Origin: an uncultured Flavobacteriales bacterium
GTDB taxonomy: Bacteria > Bacteroidota > Bacteroidia > Flavobacteriales > Crocinitomicaceae
DNA length: 64,000 nt
Assembly: GCA_946480085.1 (NCBI GenBank)
Contig: CAMLHZ010000001.1
Span: forward strand, 62,001-126,000
Reading direction: 5' to 3'
In this document: one piece after another, positions 1 to 7,900 of the stretch
How the letters are laid out: every line of letters starts with the position of its first letter
How positions within the stretch are numbered: position 1 is the stretch's first letter
Position numbers and translations under genes: made by a program
The notes under the pieces: generated by a model
The model's database searches: none
What the model was told of the DNA's origin: nothing
Seen by the model: the letters and a program-made list of their open reading frames with translations, nothing else

Positions 1-18
1 TCGAGCGTAGTCGAGATA
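1..18. repeat. Fragment of a TCGAG/CTCGA palindromic intergenic repeat
   Basis: The window opens with a short stretch in which TCGAG and CTCGA-like arms surround TAGTCGAG. It resembles the TCGAGA-type arms of the longer intergenic hairpin at 53520-53623. It lies directly behind the stop codon of the minus-strand gene at 19-624. The element is cut by the window edge, so its full form cannot be seen. Confidence 0.3.
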
Positions 19-624
19 CTACTGCCAGGCATAGCCAATTCCAAATCCACCACCAAAGCTCCAGCCCATGCCTGCTACTTTTCGTGTTTCAGTAAAAGCT
101 GTTAACGTGAAACCACTTTCTTGCCAGTAATTCACTTTTACACCGTATGAACCGGCATATCTGAAATAGTATTTATCGGTGTTGTTGTTTTTCATATAAT
201 CTACACCAAGGAAATTGGCGTATGGAGAAATATCCCAATGATAACGGATAGGAATGTGATACGAAACACCTTCGGGTGCAACCAAAAGAATAATTCCTGC
301 AGCAGTTCCCAATCCTCCTAGATTGAAGGCAGAATTAGAGTTTGAAGTGATTAAACCAAAAATAATTAGTGGTGGTCCAAGCAGCATTCCAGCCGAACCG
401 TGAATTTGATAAATGTGGTCATCGCGATGAACAAACTCAAAATTATAGTTCAAACCTATTCTTTCATGAACCAACCATTCACCACGAACGCCATAAGTTT
501 GTAGATTTGCAGAATCTACTCTACCAATGCCCGAGGCAAAATACACGTGTCCAGTGCTTTGATTAAATTGAGCTTGACTTGAGAAAAAATTTAAAACAAA
601 AATAAATGCAGCAAGGTATTTCAT
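19..624 (-). CDS. Secreted hypothetical protein, 201 aa
   Basis: I do not recognise a family. The protein starts with a Sec signal peptide (MKYLAAFIFVLNFFSSQAQ), so it is exported. The rest is rich in aromatic and glycine residues, with alternating beta-like segments near the end (for example SGFTLTAFTETRKVAGMGWSF) and a terminal aromatic residue (AWQ). That pattern is compatible with a small outer-membrane beta-barrel. A hydrophobic Gly-rich stretch at about residues 78-115 could instead be a hairpin or a membrane segment. It is transcribed away from the 701-1645 gene; a TATATTTG box on the minus strand (629-636) lies only a few bases before the start, implying a very short leader. Function is unknown; the barrel reading is inference. 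Confidence 0.7.
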   Translation of the reverse strand: MKYLAAFIFVLNFFSSQAQFNQSTGHVYFASGIGRVDSANLQTYGVRGEWLVHERIGLNYNFEFVHRDDHIYQIHGSAGMLLGPPLIIFGLITSNSNSAFNLGGLGTAAGIILLVAPEGVSYHIPIRYHWDISPYANFLGVDYMKNNNTDKYYFRYAGSYGVKVNYWQESGFTLTAFTETRKVAGMGWSFGGGFGIGYAWQ

Positions 625-700
625 AAAACAAATATAGAATGAAATTCATCTTGCGGTAATTTTGCAAAAAACACTACATTGAAAAACTAAATTACGACTT

Positions 701-1645
701 ATGAAAAAACAGCTATTTAGCCTATTGTTTATTGGAGCATCCACATTCAGCTTTGGACAAATGCAAATTGGAAATTCCAATTTTGAAACTTGGGAAACCG
801 TTTCAAGCGGCGAAGAACCTACCAATTGGAGTAGTTTCTTATCAGCATCCGGTTCATTGAACTGGGCAGCAAGTGACCAATGTGAAAGCTCAACAGATGT
901 GCGTCCGGGAAGTTCAGGAACAAAATCAGTACGAATTTTCTCACTGGATATTTTTGGAACAATCGCAAATGGAAATGTTACGGTTGGTAGAATCAACATG
1001 GGAAATGCAACTGCTAGTGATCCAAGCAACTACAATGCATCGATTACTGCAAACTCTGCCTATTCTGAAATAATGACGGATAGTCCGGATTCAATTGTTT
1101 TCTGGGCGAAATTCACTCCAAACAGTGGAAACACTACTGATTCTGCCAGAGTTAGCGCCATTATTCATGATTCATACGATTTCCGTGATCCAATTGACGC
1201 TGGTTCTCAATCACACATTGTAGCTACAGCTATCAAGAATTTTTCGAAAACAAACGGTAACTGGGTTCGCATGTCGGTTCCATTTACTTACAGCGGACCT
1301 GCGTCAACGCCACAATTCATCTTGTTGACATACGCAACAAGCAAAACACCAGGTGGTGGATCAGGAAATGATCAGGTTTGGATTGACGACATGGAATTGA
1401 TATACAATCCATTAAGCGTTGAAGAAGGCACTGAATCACCAGTTCAGGTTGTGAATGCAAATGGAAAAATCACTTTTAAAGCTAAAGAAGGTGCAACACT
1501 TGCAGTAATGATTACAACAAGTACAGGAGACATCATTGCAAAAGGAACAACTGAACAAAGCTTTACCATTTCAACTCCAGGAGTTTATTTAGTTCATCTA
1601 TCAGCTGAAGGAAAAGAATACGTTCAAAAAATTGCGGTTTACTAA
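701..1645 (+). CDS. PCMD-like secreted protein with T9SS sorting domain, 314 aa
   Basis: Residues 1-20 form a signal peptide ending in SFGQ. Residues 22-240 have the layout of the Bacteroidota PCMD (putative carbohydrate metabolism) domain: an opening NSNFETWE, a central segment on total values carried by sister sequences (SIVFWAKFTP), and a closing DQVWIDDMELIY. Residues 245-314 look like a type A T9SS C-terminal sorting domain, ending in GVYLVHLSAEGKEYVQKIAVY-like strands. The gene is six bases upstream of the TonB-dependent receptor and almost certainly shares its transcript, which suggests a surface protein working with that receptor in binding or importing a ligand. A TAATTTTG box at 657-664 is a plausible -7 element. 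Domain assignment is by eye. Confidence 0.72.
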   Translation: MKKQLFSLLFIGASTFSFGQMQIGNSNFETWETVSSGEEPTNWSSFLSASGSLNWAASDQCESSTDVRPGSSGTKSVRIFSLDIFGTIANGNVTVGRINMGNATASDPSNYNASITANSAYSEIMTDSPDSIVFWAKFTPNSGNTTDSARVSAIIHDSYDFRDPIDAGSQSHIVATAIKNFSKTNGNWVRMSVPFTYSGPASTPQFILLTYATSKTPGGGSGNDQVWIDDMELIYNPLSVEEGTESPVQVVNANGKITFKAKEGATLAVMITTSTGDIIAKGTTEQSFTISTPGVYLVHLSAEGKEYVQKIAVY

Positions 1646-1651
1646 ACAGGC

Positions 1652-4066
1652 ATGAAACCTCTTTGTCGAATTATCCTAACATGTATTTGTGCTTTGATCT
1701 TAAACAAGGTTGAAGCGCAAAACGTTATGGTTGGAAATGTATATTCAACTAACGGAAGTGCTGTTTTTCAGGCTTCCGTTTACTACATTGATTCGACAAC
1801 TTTGGAAAGATCAACGGTTCTTACTTCCACATCAGGCAGCTTCAATTTGTTTTTGCCTTCTGGTAAATACTGGATCTTTTTTGAGCACGAGGATTATGCT
1901 ACTGACTCGCTTCTGGTTGATGCAAAACTTCTTGTAAACCCTTATATCGTTGAGCTAAAATCATCCGGGAAAAAGATAGACGAGGTGGTTATCCGGGTTG
2001 GGAAATTTGATAAAGCACTTGAGGAACAAACGGTTTCCATGGAAATCATTAAACCTCATCTGATAGAAAGTAAAAATACAAGAAGTATAGAAACGGCTTT
2101 GGATCAAACGCCAGGCTTAAATATTCTTGACGGCGAGCCTCAAATTAGAGGTGGAAGTGGCTTTACGTTCGGCGTTGGTTCAAAAGTTGCCGTTTTGGTT
2201 GACGATATGCCCATGCTTTCAGGTGATGCAGGAAGACCGGAATGGGGGTTTATTCCGGTTGAAAACATTAGCCAGGTAGAAGTAATAAAAGGAGCAGCGT
2301 CTGTTCTTTCAGGATCTTCGGCACTTTCTGGTTCAATCAATATTCGAACAGCTTATCCAACAGCAACACCACTTACCAAAGTGAATGTTTACACTGGTGT
2401 TTACGGTCGACAAAATTCAGGGTTCGACAACTGGTACTCCGACAAACCAATTATCGCAGGAACGAATTTCCTACATTCAGTAAAAAAAGGAAATTGGGAC
2501 TTTGTGCTTGGTGGAAATTTCAATTACGATCACGGTTATATTGGTCCGCCAAGAACCGATTCGTTAGTAATGAAAGATTCGATTACCAACTTCACTAACA
2601 GACAAATGTCGAGCAAACGCGCACGATTGAACGGAAGCGTGGTTTATCATTCTAAAAAGTACAAAGGATTATCGTACGGAGTCAATTCCAATCTGATGGT
2701 TTCAAGGTCGAACATGATCTTTGCATGGTTGAATGATACGAATGGCATTTATCGTGCTTATCCAGGAGCCATGTTTTTGGTTGATCAATTGATCTTCCAT
2801 GTCGATCCGTCTATCGTTTACAATTTAGGAAACGGAACAAAACATTCGTTAAGAACCCGCTTGCTGAGAACTGTAAATACAATGAGCGCTAATCAAAGCA
2901 ATCAGGCAACTGTTCTCTACGCTGATTATCAATACAAAACAAAGGTAAAACCCTTATTCAATTCTGATTTGATTGCCGGAATTACAGGAATGAACACGTA
3001 CAGCTATGCCAATATTTATGTCGGATCAGGAAGTAAGTTCAATGAAATGTTAAACGTATCCGGTTACGCTCAGGTGGAGAAGAAGATCAAAGATCGCTGG
3101 ACCATTGCATTGGGAGGAAGATTGGAACATTTTGATTTAAACGACGGAACGGAAACCGCTAATAAACCAATTGTCAGAGCTGGAACAAGTTTGCGTTTAC
3201 ACAAAGCCACATACTTAAGAACTTCTTTCGGGCAAGGTTATCGTTTTCCAACCATTACGGAACGATACATTAAAACCGGCGTTGGAAATTTTGGAGTATT
3301 CCCCAATCCCGAACTTAAAGCAGAAACCAGCTGGAATGCCGAATTTGGTGTGAAGCAAGGATTGAAATTTGGTGGATTCATGGCTTTATTCGATGCGGCC
3401 ATCTTTTGGCAAGAATACCAAAACACCATTGAATACATGTTTGGAATTTGGGATGGAGCAAGTTCCACCTCATTTGCCGGTTTCAAATTCCTGAATACAG
3501 GACGATCTCGAGTTCAGGGAATTGATATTTCGCTTGCCGGTGAATCGAAATTGCAAAAAGTCAATGTTTTCAAATACTTAATCGGCTATAACTACATTGT
3601 TCCTAAAACCTTGAATCCGGATTATGTTTACGCCATTGATGATTTTAATAGAAAATTCAGCTACAATTCTACTTCCTTAGACAGTAATTCCCAGATTCTG
3701 AAGTACCGTTTTCTTCATAATGTGAAGGCGGATATTGAATGGACATACAACGAAAAATTGTCCATAGGAATGAGCGTGAAGTATTTCAGTAAGATTGTGA
3801 ATATGGATAGAATCATCAAGGAATTTGAAGATTTTACGGCTAACGCTCCATACATTCAGGACATCCGATACATGGATTACTTCAACAGCAACAGAAAAGG
3901 AAATCTGATTTTCGACGCTCGTATTTCTTACCCAATTAAGGAAAATCAACGCATTGCAATTGTTGGAACGAACATTACGAATAAGTTGTATTCACTTCGT
4001 CCGCTGAAGATTGAGCAACCAATTACGATTATGTTGCAGTATTCGTTGAAATTGACGGGAGAGTAA
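1652..4066 (+). CDS. TonB-dependent outer-membrane receptor, 804 aa
   Basis: This is an outer-membrane gated channel that imports a ligand using energy passed on by TonB. A signal peptide (to about residue 22, KVEAQ) is followed by a carboxypeptidase-regulatory-like beta-sandwich (about 25-105), a plug domain (about 130-235, with IRGGSGFTFGVG and VEVIKGAASVLSGSSALSGSI) and a beta-barrel to the C-terminus (final LQYSLKLTGE). The length is normal for the family. The ligand cannot be told from sequence: there is no SusD partner next door, so this is not a SusCD pair. The co-transcribed PCMD-like protein is the only candidate accessory factor. The neighbouring SCO1 homologue hints at metal handling, but that is weak inference. 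Confidence 0.93.
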   Translation: MKPLCRIILTCICALILNKVEAQNVMVGNVYSTNGSAVFQASVYYIDSTTLERSTVLTSTSGSFNLFLPSGKYWIFFEHEDYATDSLLVDAKLLVNPYIVELKSSGKKIDEVVIRVGKFDKALEEQTVSMEIIKPHLIESKNTRSIETALDQTPGLNILDGEPQIRGGSGFTFGVGSKVAVLVDDMPMLSGDAGRPEWGFIPVENISQVEVIKGAASVLSGSSALSGSINIRTAYPTATPLTKVNVYTGVYGRQNSGFDNWYSDKPIIAGTNFLHSVKKGNWDFVLGGNFNYDHGYIGPPRTDSLVMKDSITNFTNRQMSSKRARLNGSVVYHSKKYKGLSYGVNSNLMVSRSNMIFAWLNDTNGIYRAYPGAMFLVDQLIFHVDPSIVYNLGNGTKHSLRTRLLRTVNTMSANQSNQATVLYADYQYKTKVKPLFNSDLIAGITGMNTYSYANIYVGSGSKFNEMLNVSGYAQVEKKIKDRWTIALGGRLEHFDLNDGTETANKPIVRAGTSLRLHKATYLRTSFGQGYRFPTITERYIKTGVGNFGVFPNPELKAETSWNAEFGVKQGLKFGGFMALFDAAIFWQEYQNTIEYMFGIWDGASSTSFAGFKFLNTGRSRVQGIDISLAGESKLQKVNVFKYLIGYNYIVPKTLNPDYVYAIDDFNRKFSYNSTSLDSNSQILKYRFLHNVKADIEWTYNEKLSIGMSVKYFSKIVNMDRIIKEFEDFTANAPYIQDIRYMDYFNSNRKGNLIFDARISYPIKENQRIAIVGTNITNKLYSLRPLKIEQPITIMLQYSLKLTGE

Positions 4067-4081
4067 AATATTTGCGGGCGA

Positions 4082-4122
4082 AATTAATGTTGTAGGGGCG
4101 AAAGATGTTTCGCACGTACCCA
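4082..4122. repeat. Palindromic GTAGGGGC repeat, degenerate copy
   Basis: The sequence AATGTTGTAGGGGC is followed by the perfect hairpin GCGAAA-GATG-TTTCGC and a decayed right arm (ACGTAC instead of CCCTAC). The same 14-base opening recurs at 4846-4859 on the other side of the SCO1-like gene. It looks like a mobile or duplicated palindromic intergenic element that has begun to degenerate. Confidence 0.7.
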
Positions 4123-4144
4123 TATTCTCTCCGCATATTCTGAT

Positions 4145-4152
4145 TACCTTTG
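4145..4152 (+). promoter_or_regulatory. Putative -7 box (TACCTTTG) of the SCO1-like gene
   Basis: TACCTTTG matches the Bacteroidota -7 consensus TAnnTTTG and lies 14 bases before the ATG at 4167. I cannot see a convincing -33 TTTG at the right distance, because that position falls in the palindromic repeat. The call rests on one box only. Confidence 0.4.
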
Positions 4153-4166
4153 CAAAAACATTCCTG

Positions 4167-4826
4167 ATGAAAATTGCTGTTGTAGGAATCATCTTTGTAA
4201 TTGGTGTTGTAGTTGCCTATCAATTCGTTAAACCTTCTGAAGTAAAAACATTGAAAGTGTATAATCCACTGGATGTAGACACCACTTTGGTAGCTGACGA
4301 TTTGGAACGCTTTATTCCTGAACATAAAATTCAACGTTTCGAACTTACAGATCAAAGCAACAAGCCGTTTGGAAGTAAAGAGTTGAAAGGAAAAGTTTAC
4401 GTTGCCGAGTACTTTTTCACCACTTGTGGAACTATTTGTCCGATAATGAACTCACAGATGCAGCGCGTTCAGGAGAAATTTGCCGGAAACAAGAATTTCA
4501 ACATTGTAAGTATGACCGTTGATCCGGAACACGATACTCCTGAAGTATTGATGGATTACGCAAAAAACCACGGCGCGAAAAACGATCAGTGGCACTTTTT
4601 AACTGGTAAAAAGGAGAAATTATATTCGCTTGCCAGACGAAGTTTCTTCCTCTTAAAACCAGCAGCAGTAGTTAATCAGGGGGATGTTGGTTCTGATTTC
4701 ATTCACACGAATTACTTTGTTTTGGTTGATCAAAATTCTCAGATCCGCGGTTATTACGACGGAACGGATGAGCATACGGTGACCACGATGATGGAGGACG
4801 TGGAGATTTTGTTGAAGGAAAAATAA
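4167..4826 (+). CDS. SCO1/SenC family protein, 219 aa
   Basis: SCO proteins are membrane-anchored thioredoxin-fold copper chaperones or thiol oxidoreductases involved in building the CuA site of cytochrome c oxidase. Residues 3-20 form an N-terminal membrane anchor, followed by an extracytoplasmic thioredoxin-like domain. The copper ligands are present: Cys87 and Cys91 in the TCGTICP motif, and His180 in DFIHTNYFVLVD. The gene stands alone between two palindromic repeats, with no cytochrome oxidase gene in the window. The full metal-binding set argues for a functional copper protein rather than a plain peroxiredoxin. Confidence 0.92.
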   Translation: MKIAVVGIIFVIGVVVAYQFVKPSEVKTLKVYNPLDVDTTLVADDLERFIPEHKIQRFELTDQSNKPFGSKELKGKVYVAEYFFTTCGTICPIMNSQMQRVQEKFAGNKNFNIVSMTVDPEHDTPEVLMDYAKNHGAKNDQWHFLTGKKEKLYSLARRSFFLLKPAAVVNQGDVGSDFIHTNYFVLVDQNSQIRGYYDGTDEHTVTTMMEDVEILLKEK

Positions 4827-4845
4827 AAAGGCGTTTTTTAACGCG

Positions 4846-4883
4846 AATGTTGTAGGGGCAGGTCGCGACCTGCCCCTACGATA
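4846..4883. repeat. Perfect 28-bp palindrome, GTAGGGGC repeat family
   Basis: Bases 4852-4879 form an exact palindrome: GTAGGGGCAGGTCG followed by its own reverse complement. Flanking bases extend the pairing a little further (T4850/A4881). The preceding AATGTT is shared with the copy at 4082. It begins about 20 bases after the SCO1-like stop codon and could act as a stabilising hairpin or terminator of that transcript. There is no T-run right behind it, so termination is uncertain. Confidence 0.85.
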
Positions 4884-4935
4884 ATACAATCAATATTTAT
4901 TTTCCCTATTTTCGACGTCAATTATTGACTTCACT

Positions 4936-6783
4936 ATGGAATCCAATCAAGGTAAAACGAATTATTCGGCACTTTCAACACTAACAACAGTATTCTTCTT
5001 TTGGGGATTTATTGCTGCCGGAAACAGTGTTTTCATTCCTTTTTGTAAACATTATTTTGACTTGGATCAATTCCAAAGTCAGTTGATCGATTTTGCTTTT
5101 TACGGGGCTTATTACCTTGGTGCTTTGGCGCTTTTTGTATTCAGCAATATTAAATCCAAAGACATTGTATTGAGTTGGGGTTATAAGAAAAGTATTGTTT
5201 ACGGATTGCTCTTCTCGGCGCTCGGCGCTGCTGCAATGATCATTTCAGTAAACTTAAATGTTTTTGCAGGAATGCTTTTCGGTTTGTTTATAGTTGCACT
5301 TGGATTTTCACTTCAGCAAACATCTGCCAATCCATTTATGATTGCATTGGGAGATGAAAAAACAGGAAGTAACCGAATTAATTTGGGTGGTGGAATAAAC
5401 AGTTTTGGAACCACAATAGGACCCGTTCTGGTTTCACTTGCGCTTTTCGGAACAGCTTCTACGATCAATGATGACATGATTTCAAGCTTGAGTTTAAGCA
5501 AAGTAGTCATTCTTTATGCAGGCGTTGGCTGTCTGTTTCTTGGAGTAGCAGCATTGTTCGGATTTTCGAAAAAAGTTCCTTCAGGGAAATTGGAAAGTAT
5601 AGATAATAAGCAGGAAAAAGCATCCAAAGCGATGGTGACGATGCTAGTTATAACCGGGTTATTGATCGCTTGTTTCGCTCCTGTTTTCTCTAGCTATTCG
5701 TCAAAAGATGCGAAAGAAATTGTTCGTTTGGAAAAAACAATTGAGAATGAAACAAAAGAGATCAACAAACTCAACGATAGCATTGGAACAATTATTCATG
5801 CTGATAATTATGATGTAATGAACCATGAAACTGGAGGAACCATCTCTGGTTGCGAACTTCAAATAGCATTGTATAAAAAGATGATTGAACCAACAACTGA
5901 TAAAATCTCTGCTTTAAAAAAGCCTTTGGAAAACTCACGAATGCTTTGGTTGACACTTGCCTTGGGAGTGGTGATCGTAGGAATTTTCACAGCAAATATC
6001 ATGGCAAATAAAAAACCAGAAGGTTGGGGAGCAATGAAATATCCTCAGTTGAGTTTGGGAATGATTGCCATTTTGGTATATGTTGGTGTAGAAGTTGCTG
6101 TTGGAAGTAATCTTGGTGAATTGTTGAAACAAAAAGATTTTGGTCGTTACTCTTCATCTCAAATTACACCTTTCATTTCCATGTATTGGGGAAGTTTGAT
6201 GATTGGAAGATGGTCAGGAGCCATTAACGCATTCTCACTTTCAAAATCAACCAAAAACCTATTGAAATTCATTTTGCCACTTGTTGCATTCGGAATTATT
6301 TTAGGCGTTTCTGTTCTTGCTGGCTACAACGTTGCACCTCTGAAATGGTACATATTATGTGTTGCAGTTCAATTAGTTGCATTCCTTGTAACCGATGACA
6401 AACCAGCACTTTCTTTGAGCGTTTTTGGATTCCTTGGTTTAACCGCCTTGGTTATTGGACTAATGACTTCAGGGACAATTGCAGTATACGCATTCTTAAG
6501 TGCAGGATTGTTCTGTTCAATTATGTGGCCATGCATTTTCTCACTTTCTCTTGCAGGACTTGGAAAATATCAGGCGCAAGGTTCTGGATTCCTGGTGATG
6601 ATGATTTTAGGTGGTGCACTTATTCCACCTCTTCAAGGAAAACTTTCTGATATTATTGGAATTCAACCATCGTTTATCGTTGGAGCTCTTTGTTTTGCTT
6701 ACATTCTATTCTTCGCGGTTTACGTAAACCGTTTGTTGAAGAAACAAGGTGTTTCACTCGATGTTTCTGACTCGGCGCATTAA
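4936..6783 (+). CDS. MFS transporter, FucP-like, with coiled-coil insert, 615 aa
   Basis: This is a proton-coupled sugar permease of the FucP/glucose-galactose type. It opens with the family signature TTVFFFWGFIAAGNSVFIPF in TM1, and the C-terminal half carries the repeated pattern around GSLMIGRWSGA and SIMWPCIFSLSLAGLGKYQAQGSGFLVMMILGGALIPPLQG. The usual length is about 410-440 residues; this protein is 615. Much of the excess is a charged, heptad-like segment at about residues 252-335 (EIVRLEKTIENETKEINKLNDS region), which is flanked by extra hydrophobic segments. The insert probably sits outside the membrane. A TATTTTCG box at 4907-4914 may be the -7 element. Substrate is not predictable beyond a hexose-like sugar. 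Confidence 0.88.
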   Translation: MESNQGKTNYSALSTLTTVFFFWGFIAAGNSVFIPFCKHYFDLDQFQSQLIDFAFYGAYYLGALALFVFSNIKSKDIVLSWGYKKSIVYGLLFSALGAAAMIISVNLNVFAGMLFGLFIVALGFSLQQTSANPFMIALGDEKTGSNRINLGGGINSFGTTIGPVLVSLALFGTASTINDDMISSLSLSKVVILYAGVGCLFLGVAALFGFSKKVPSGKLESIDNKQEKASKAMVTMLVITGLLIACFAPVFSSYSSKDAKEIVRLEKTIENETKEINKLNDSIGTIIHADNYDVMNHETGGTISGCELQIALYKKMIEPTTDKISALKKPLENSRMLWLTLALGVVIVGIFTANIMANKKPEGWGAMKYPQLSLGMIAILVYVGVEVAVGSNLGELLKQKDFGRYSSSQITPFISMYWGSLMIGRWSGAINAFSLSKSTKNLLKFILPLVAFGIILGVSVLAGYNVAPLKWYILCVAVQLVAFLVTDDKPALSLSVFGFLGLTALVIGLMTSGTIAVYAFLSAGLFCSIMWPCIFSLSLAGLGKYQAQGSGFLVMMILGGALIPPLQGKLSDIIGIQPSFIVGALCFAYILFFAVYVNRLLKKQGVSLDVSDSAH

Positions 6784-6866
6784 CTCCGTTTTGAAAATAA
6801 AAAACCGGTAGTCCCTCACATTCTCAATTCCTATCTAAATTGAATCTAAATAAGATTCTACAGTAA

Positions 6867-6893
6867 TTGCTATGCGTTTAGCCCTTAAATTTG
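6867..6893 (+). promoter_or_regulatory. Promoter of the sdhCAB operon
   Basis: A TTG at 6867-6869 and TAAATTTG at 6886-6893 are separated by 16 bases. This matches the Bacteroidota -33/-7 promoter type (TTTG, about 19 bases, TAnnTTTG) fairly well. The expected start site falls a few bases after 6893, giving a leader of about 20 bases before the sdhC ATG at 6918. Confidence 0.55.
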
Positions 6894-6917
6894 CGTAACA
6901 AAATTTTATAGGATAAA

Positions 6918-7883
6918 ATGGGTAAACTAGACAGATTCAAATCATCCATCGCTAGGAAATATTGGATGGCTTTGACAGGTTTGTTCTTAATTACGTTCCT
7001 TGTTGGACATTTATTAGGAAACCTTCAATTAATCACTAAACACGGGGAAGAAGGACGTAGAGCTTTCAATGAATATGCTTACTTCATGGGGCATAACATC
7101 TTCATTGTAATTTTAGCTTACGTTACTTACGCTTCCATTCTTTTCCATGCATTCTTCGGTTTGTATTTGGCGGTTCAAAACAAAAAAGCTCGACCTGTAA
7201 GTTATGCTTACAACAATCCGGGAGCAAATTCAGGTTTACCTTCTCGCTACATGGCGATTTTAGGAACTGTTGTTTTGGTGTTCATTTGTACACACATGGC
7301 CAACTTTTGGTACAAGCAAAAAGTAGCTCAAACTGTTCCGTTACATACGATAGTTAAAACTGAGCAAAAAGCAATTGGACAAAATCCAATGTCGGGTGAA
7401 CCAATGTTTGCTCCTTTTGAAGTTACATACATGTTGACTACCAAAGGAACTTACATGGAGCAATACGCTTTTCAACCTACTGAAAAAGTATATGTGAACT
7501 TTGAAAAGCAAGCTGTAAATAAAGAGCTTTCAAAAGTTGAAAAATACGAGATCAAGGATCATACAAAGATCTACGACAAAACAACAGGATTACAAGCAGG
7601 TGAAGGATACAAGGATTTGCATACAGTAGTAATGAATTTCTTTGGTCAATCGCAACAAGGGCAGCCAACAAATGATTTGGCACTTTGGGCAGTTATCGCT
7701 TACGTTCTTTCTATGGCAGTTTTAGCATTCCACTTGTGGCACGGATTCGCTTCGGCATTCCAGTCACTTGGATTGAACCATAAAATGTATAACGGATTGA
7801 TCAGTTTTGTTGGAAAAGCATTTGCGATTTTAGTTCCATTAGCTTTTGCAATTATTCCAGTTCTTATTTACCTGAATAAATAA
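6918..7883 (+). CDS. sdhC: Succinate dehydrogenase cytochrome b subunit, 321 aa
   Basis: This is the single membrane anchor of a type B (diheme) succinate:menaquinone oxidoreductase; no sdhD is present. Five hydrophobic segments can be placed at about 17-36, 60-85, 112-132, 253-280 and 297-318. Likely heme-b ligands are His31, His77, His126 and His272 or His275. The family is usually about 220-240 residues. The excess is one hydrophilic insert at about 133-250, between the third and fourth helices, with charged, beta-prone sequence (TEKVYVNFEKQAVNKEL region). It should protrude from one membrane face, close to a heme and the quinone site. It is the first gene of the sdhC-sdhA-sdhB operon, 17 bases before sdhA. 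Confidence 0.93.
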   Translation: MGKLDRFKSSIARKYWMALTGLFLITFLVGHLLGNLQLITKHGEEGRRAFNEYAYFMGHNIFIVILAYVTYASILFHAFFGLYLAVQNKKARPVSYAYNNPGANSGLPSRYMAILGTVVLVFICTHMANFWYKQKVAQTVPLHTIVKTEQKAIGQNPMSGEPMFAPFEVTYMLTTKGTYMEQYAFQPTEKVYVNFEKQAVNKELSKVEKYEIKDHTKIYDKTTGLQAGEGYKDLHTVVMNFFGQSQQGQPTNDLALWAVIAYVLSMAVLAFHLWHGFASAFQSLGLNHKMYNGLISFVGKAFAILVPLAFAIIPVLIYLNK

Positions 7884-7900
7884 CACTTTAAACGAGTTAT

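Noticed and set aside
646..1029. Minus-strand 127-residue frame
   Set aside because: It is antisense to the PCMD-like gene and covers its promoter; no supporting features.
4029..4355. Minus-strand 108-residue frame over the SCO1 upstream region
   Set aside because: It overlaps the ends of two well-supported genes and the palindromic repeat, with no domain.
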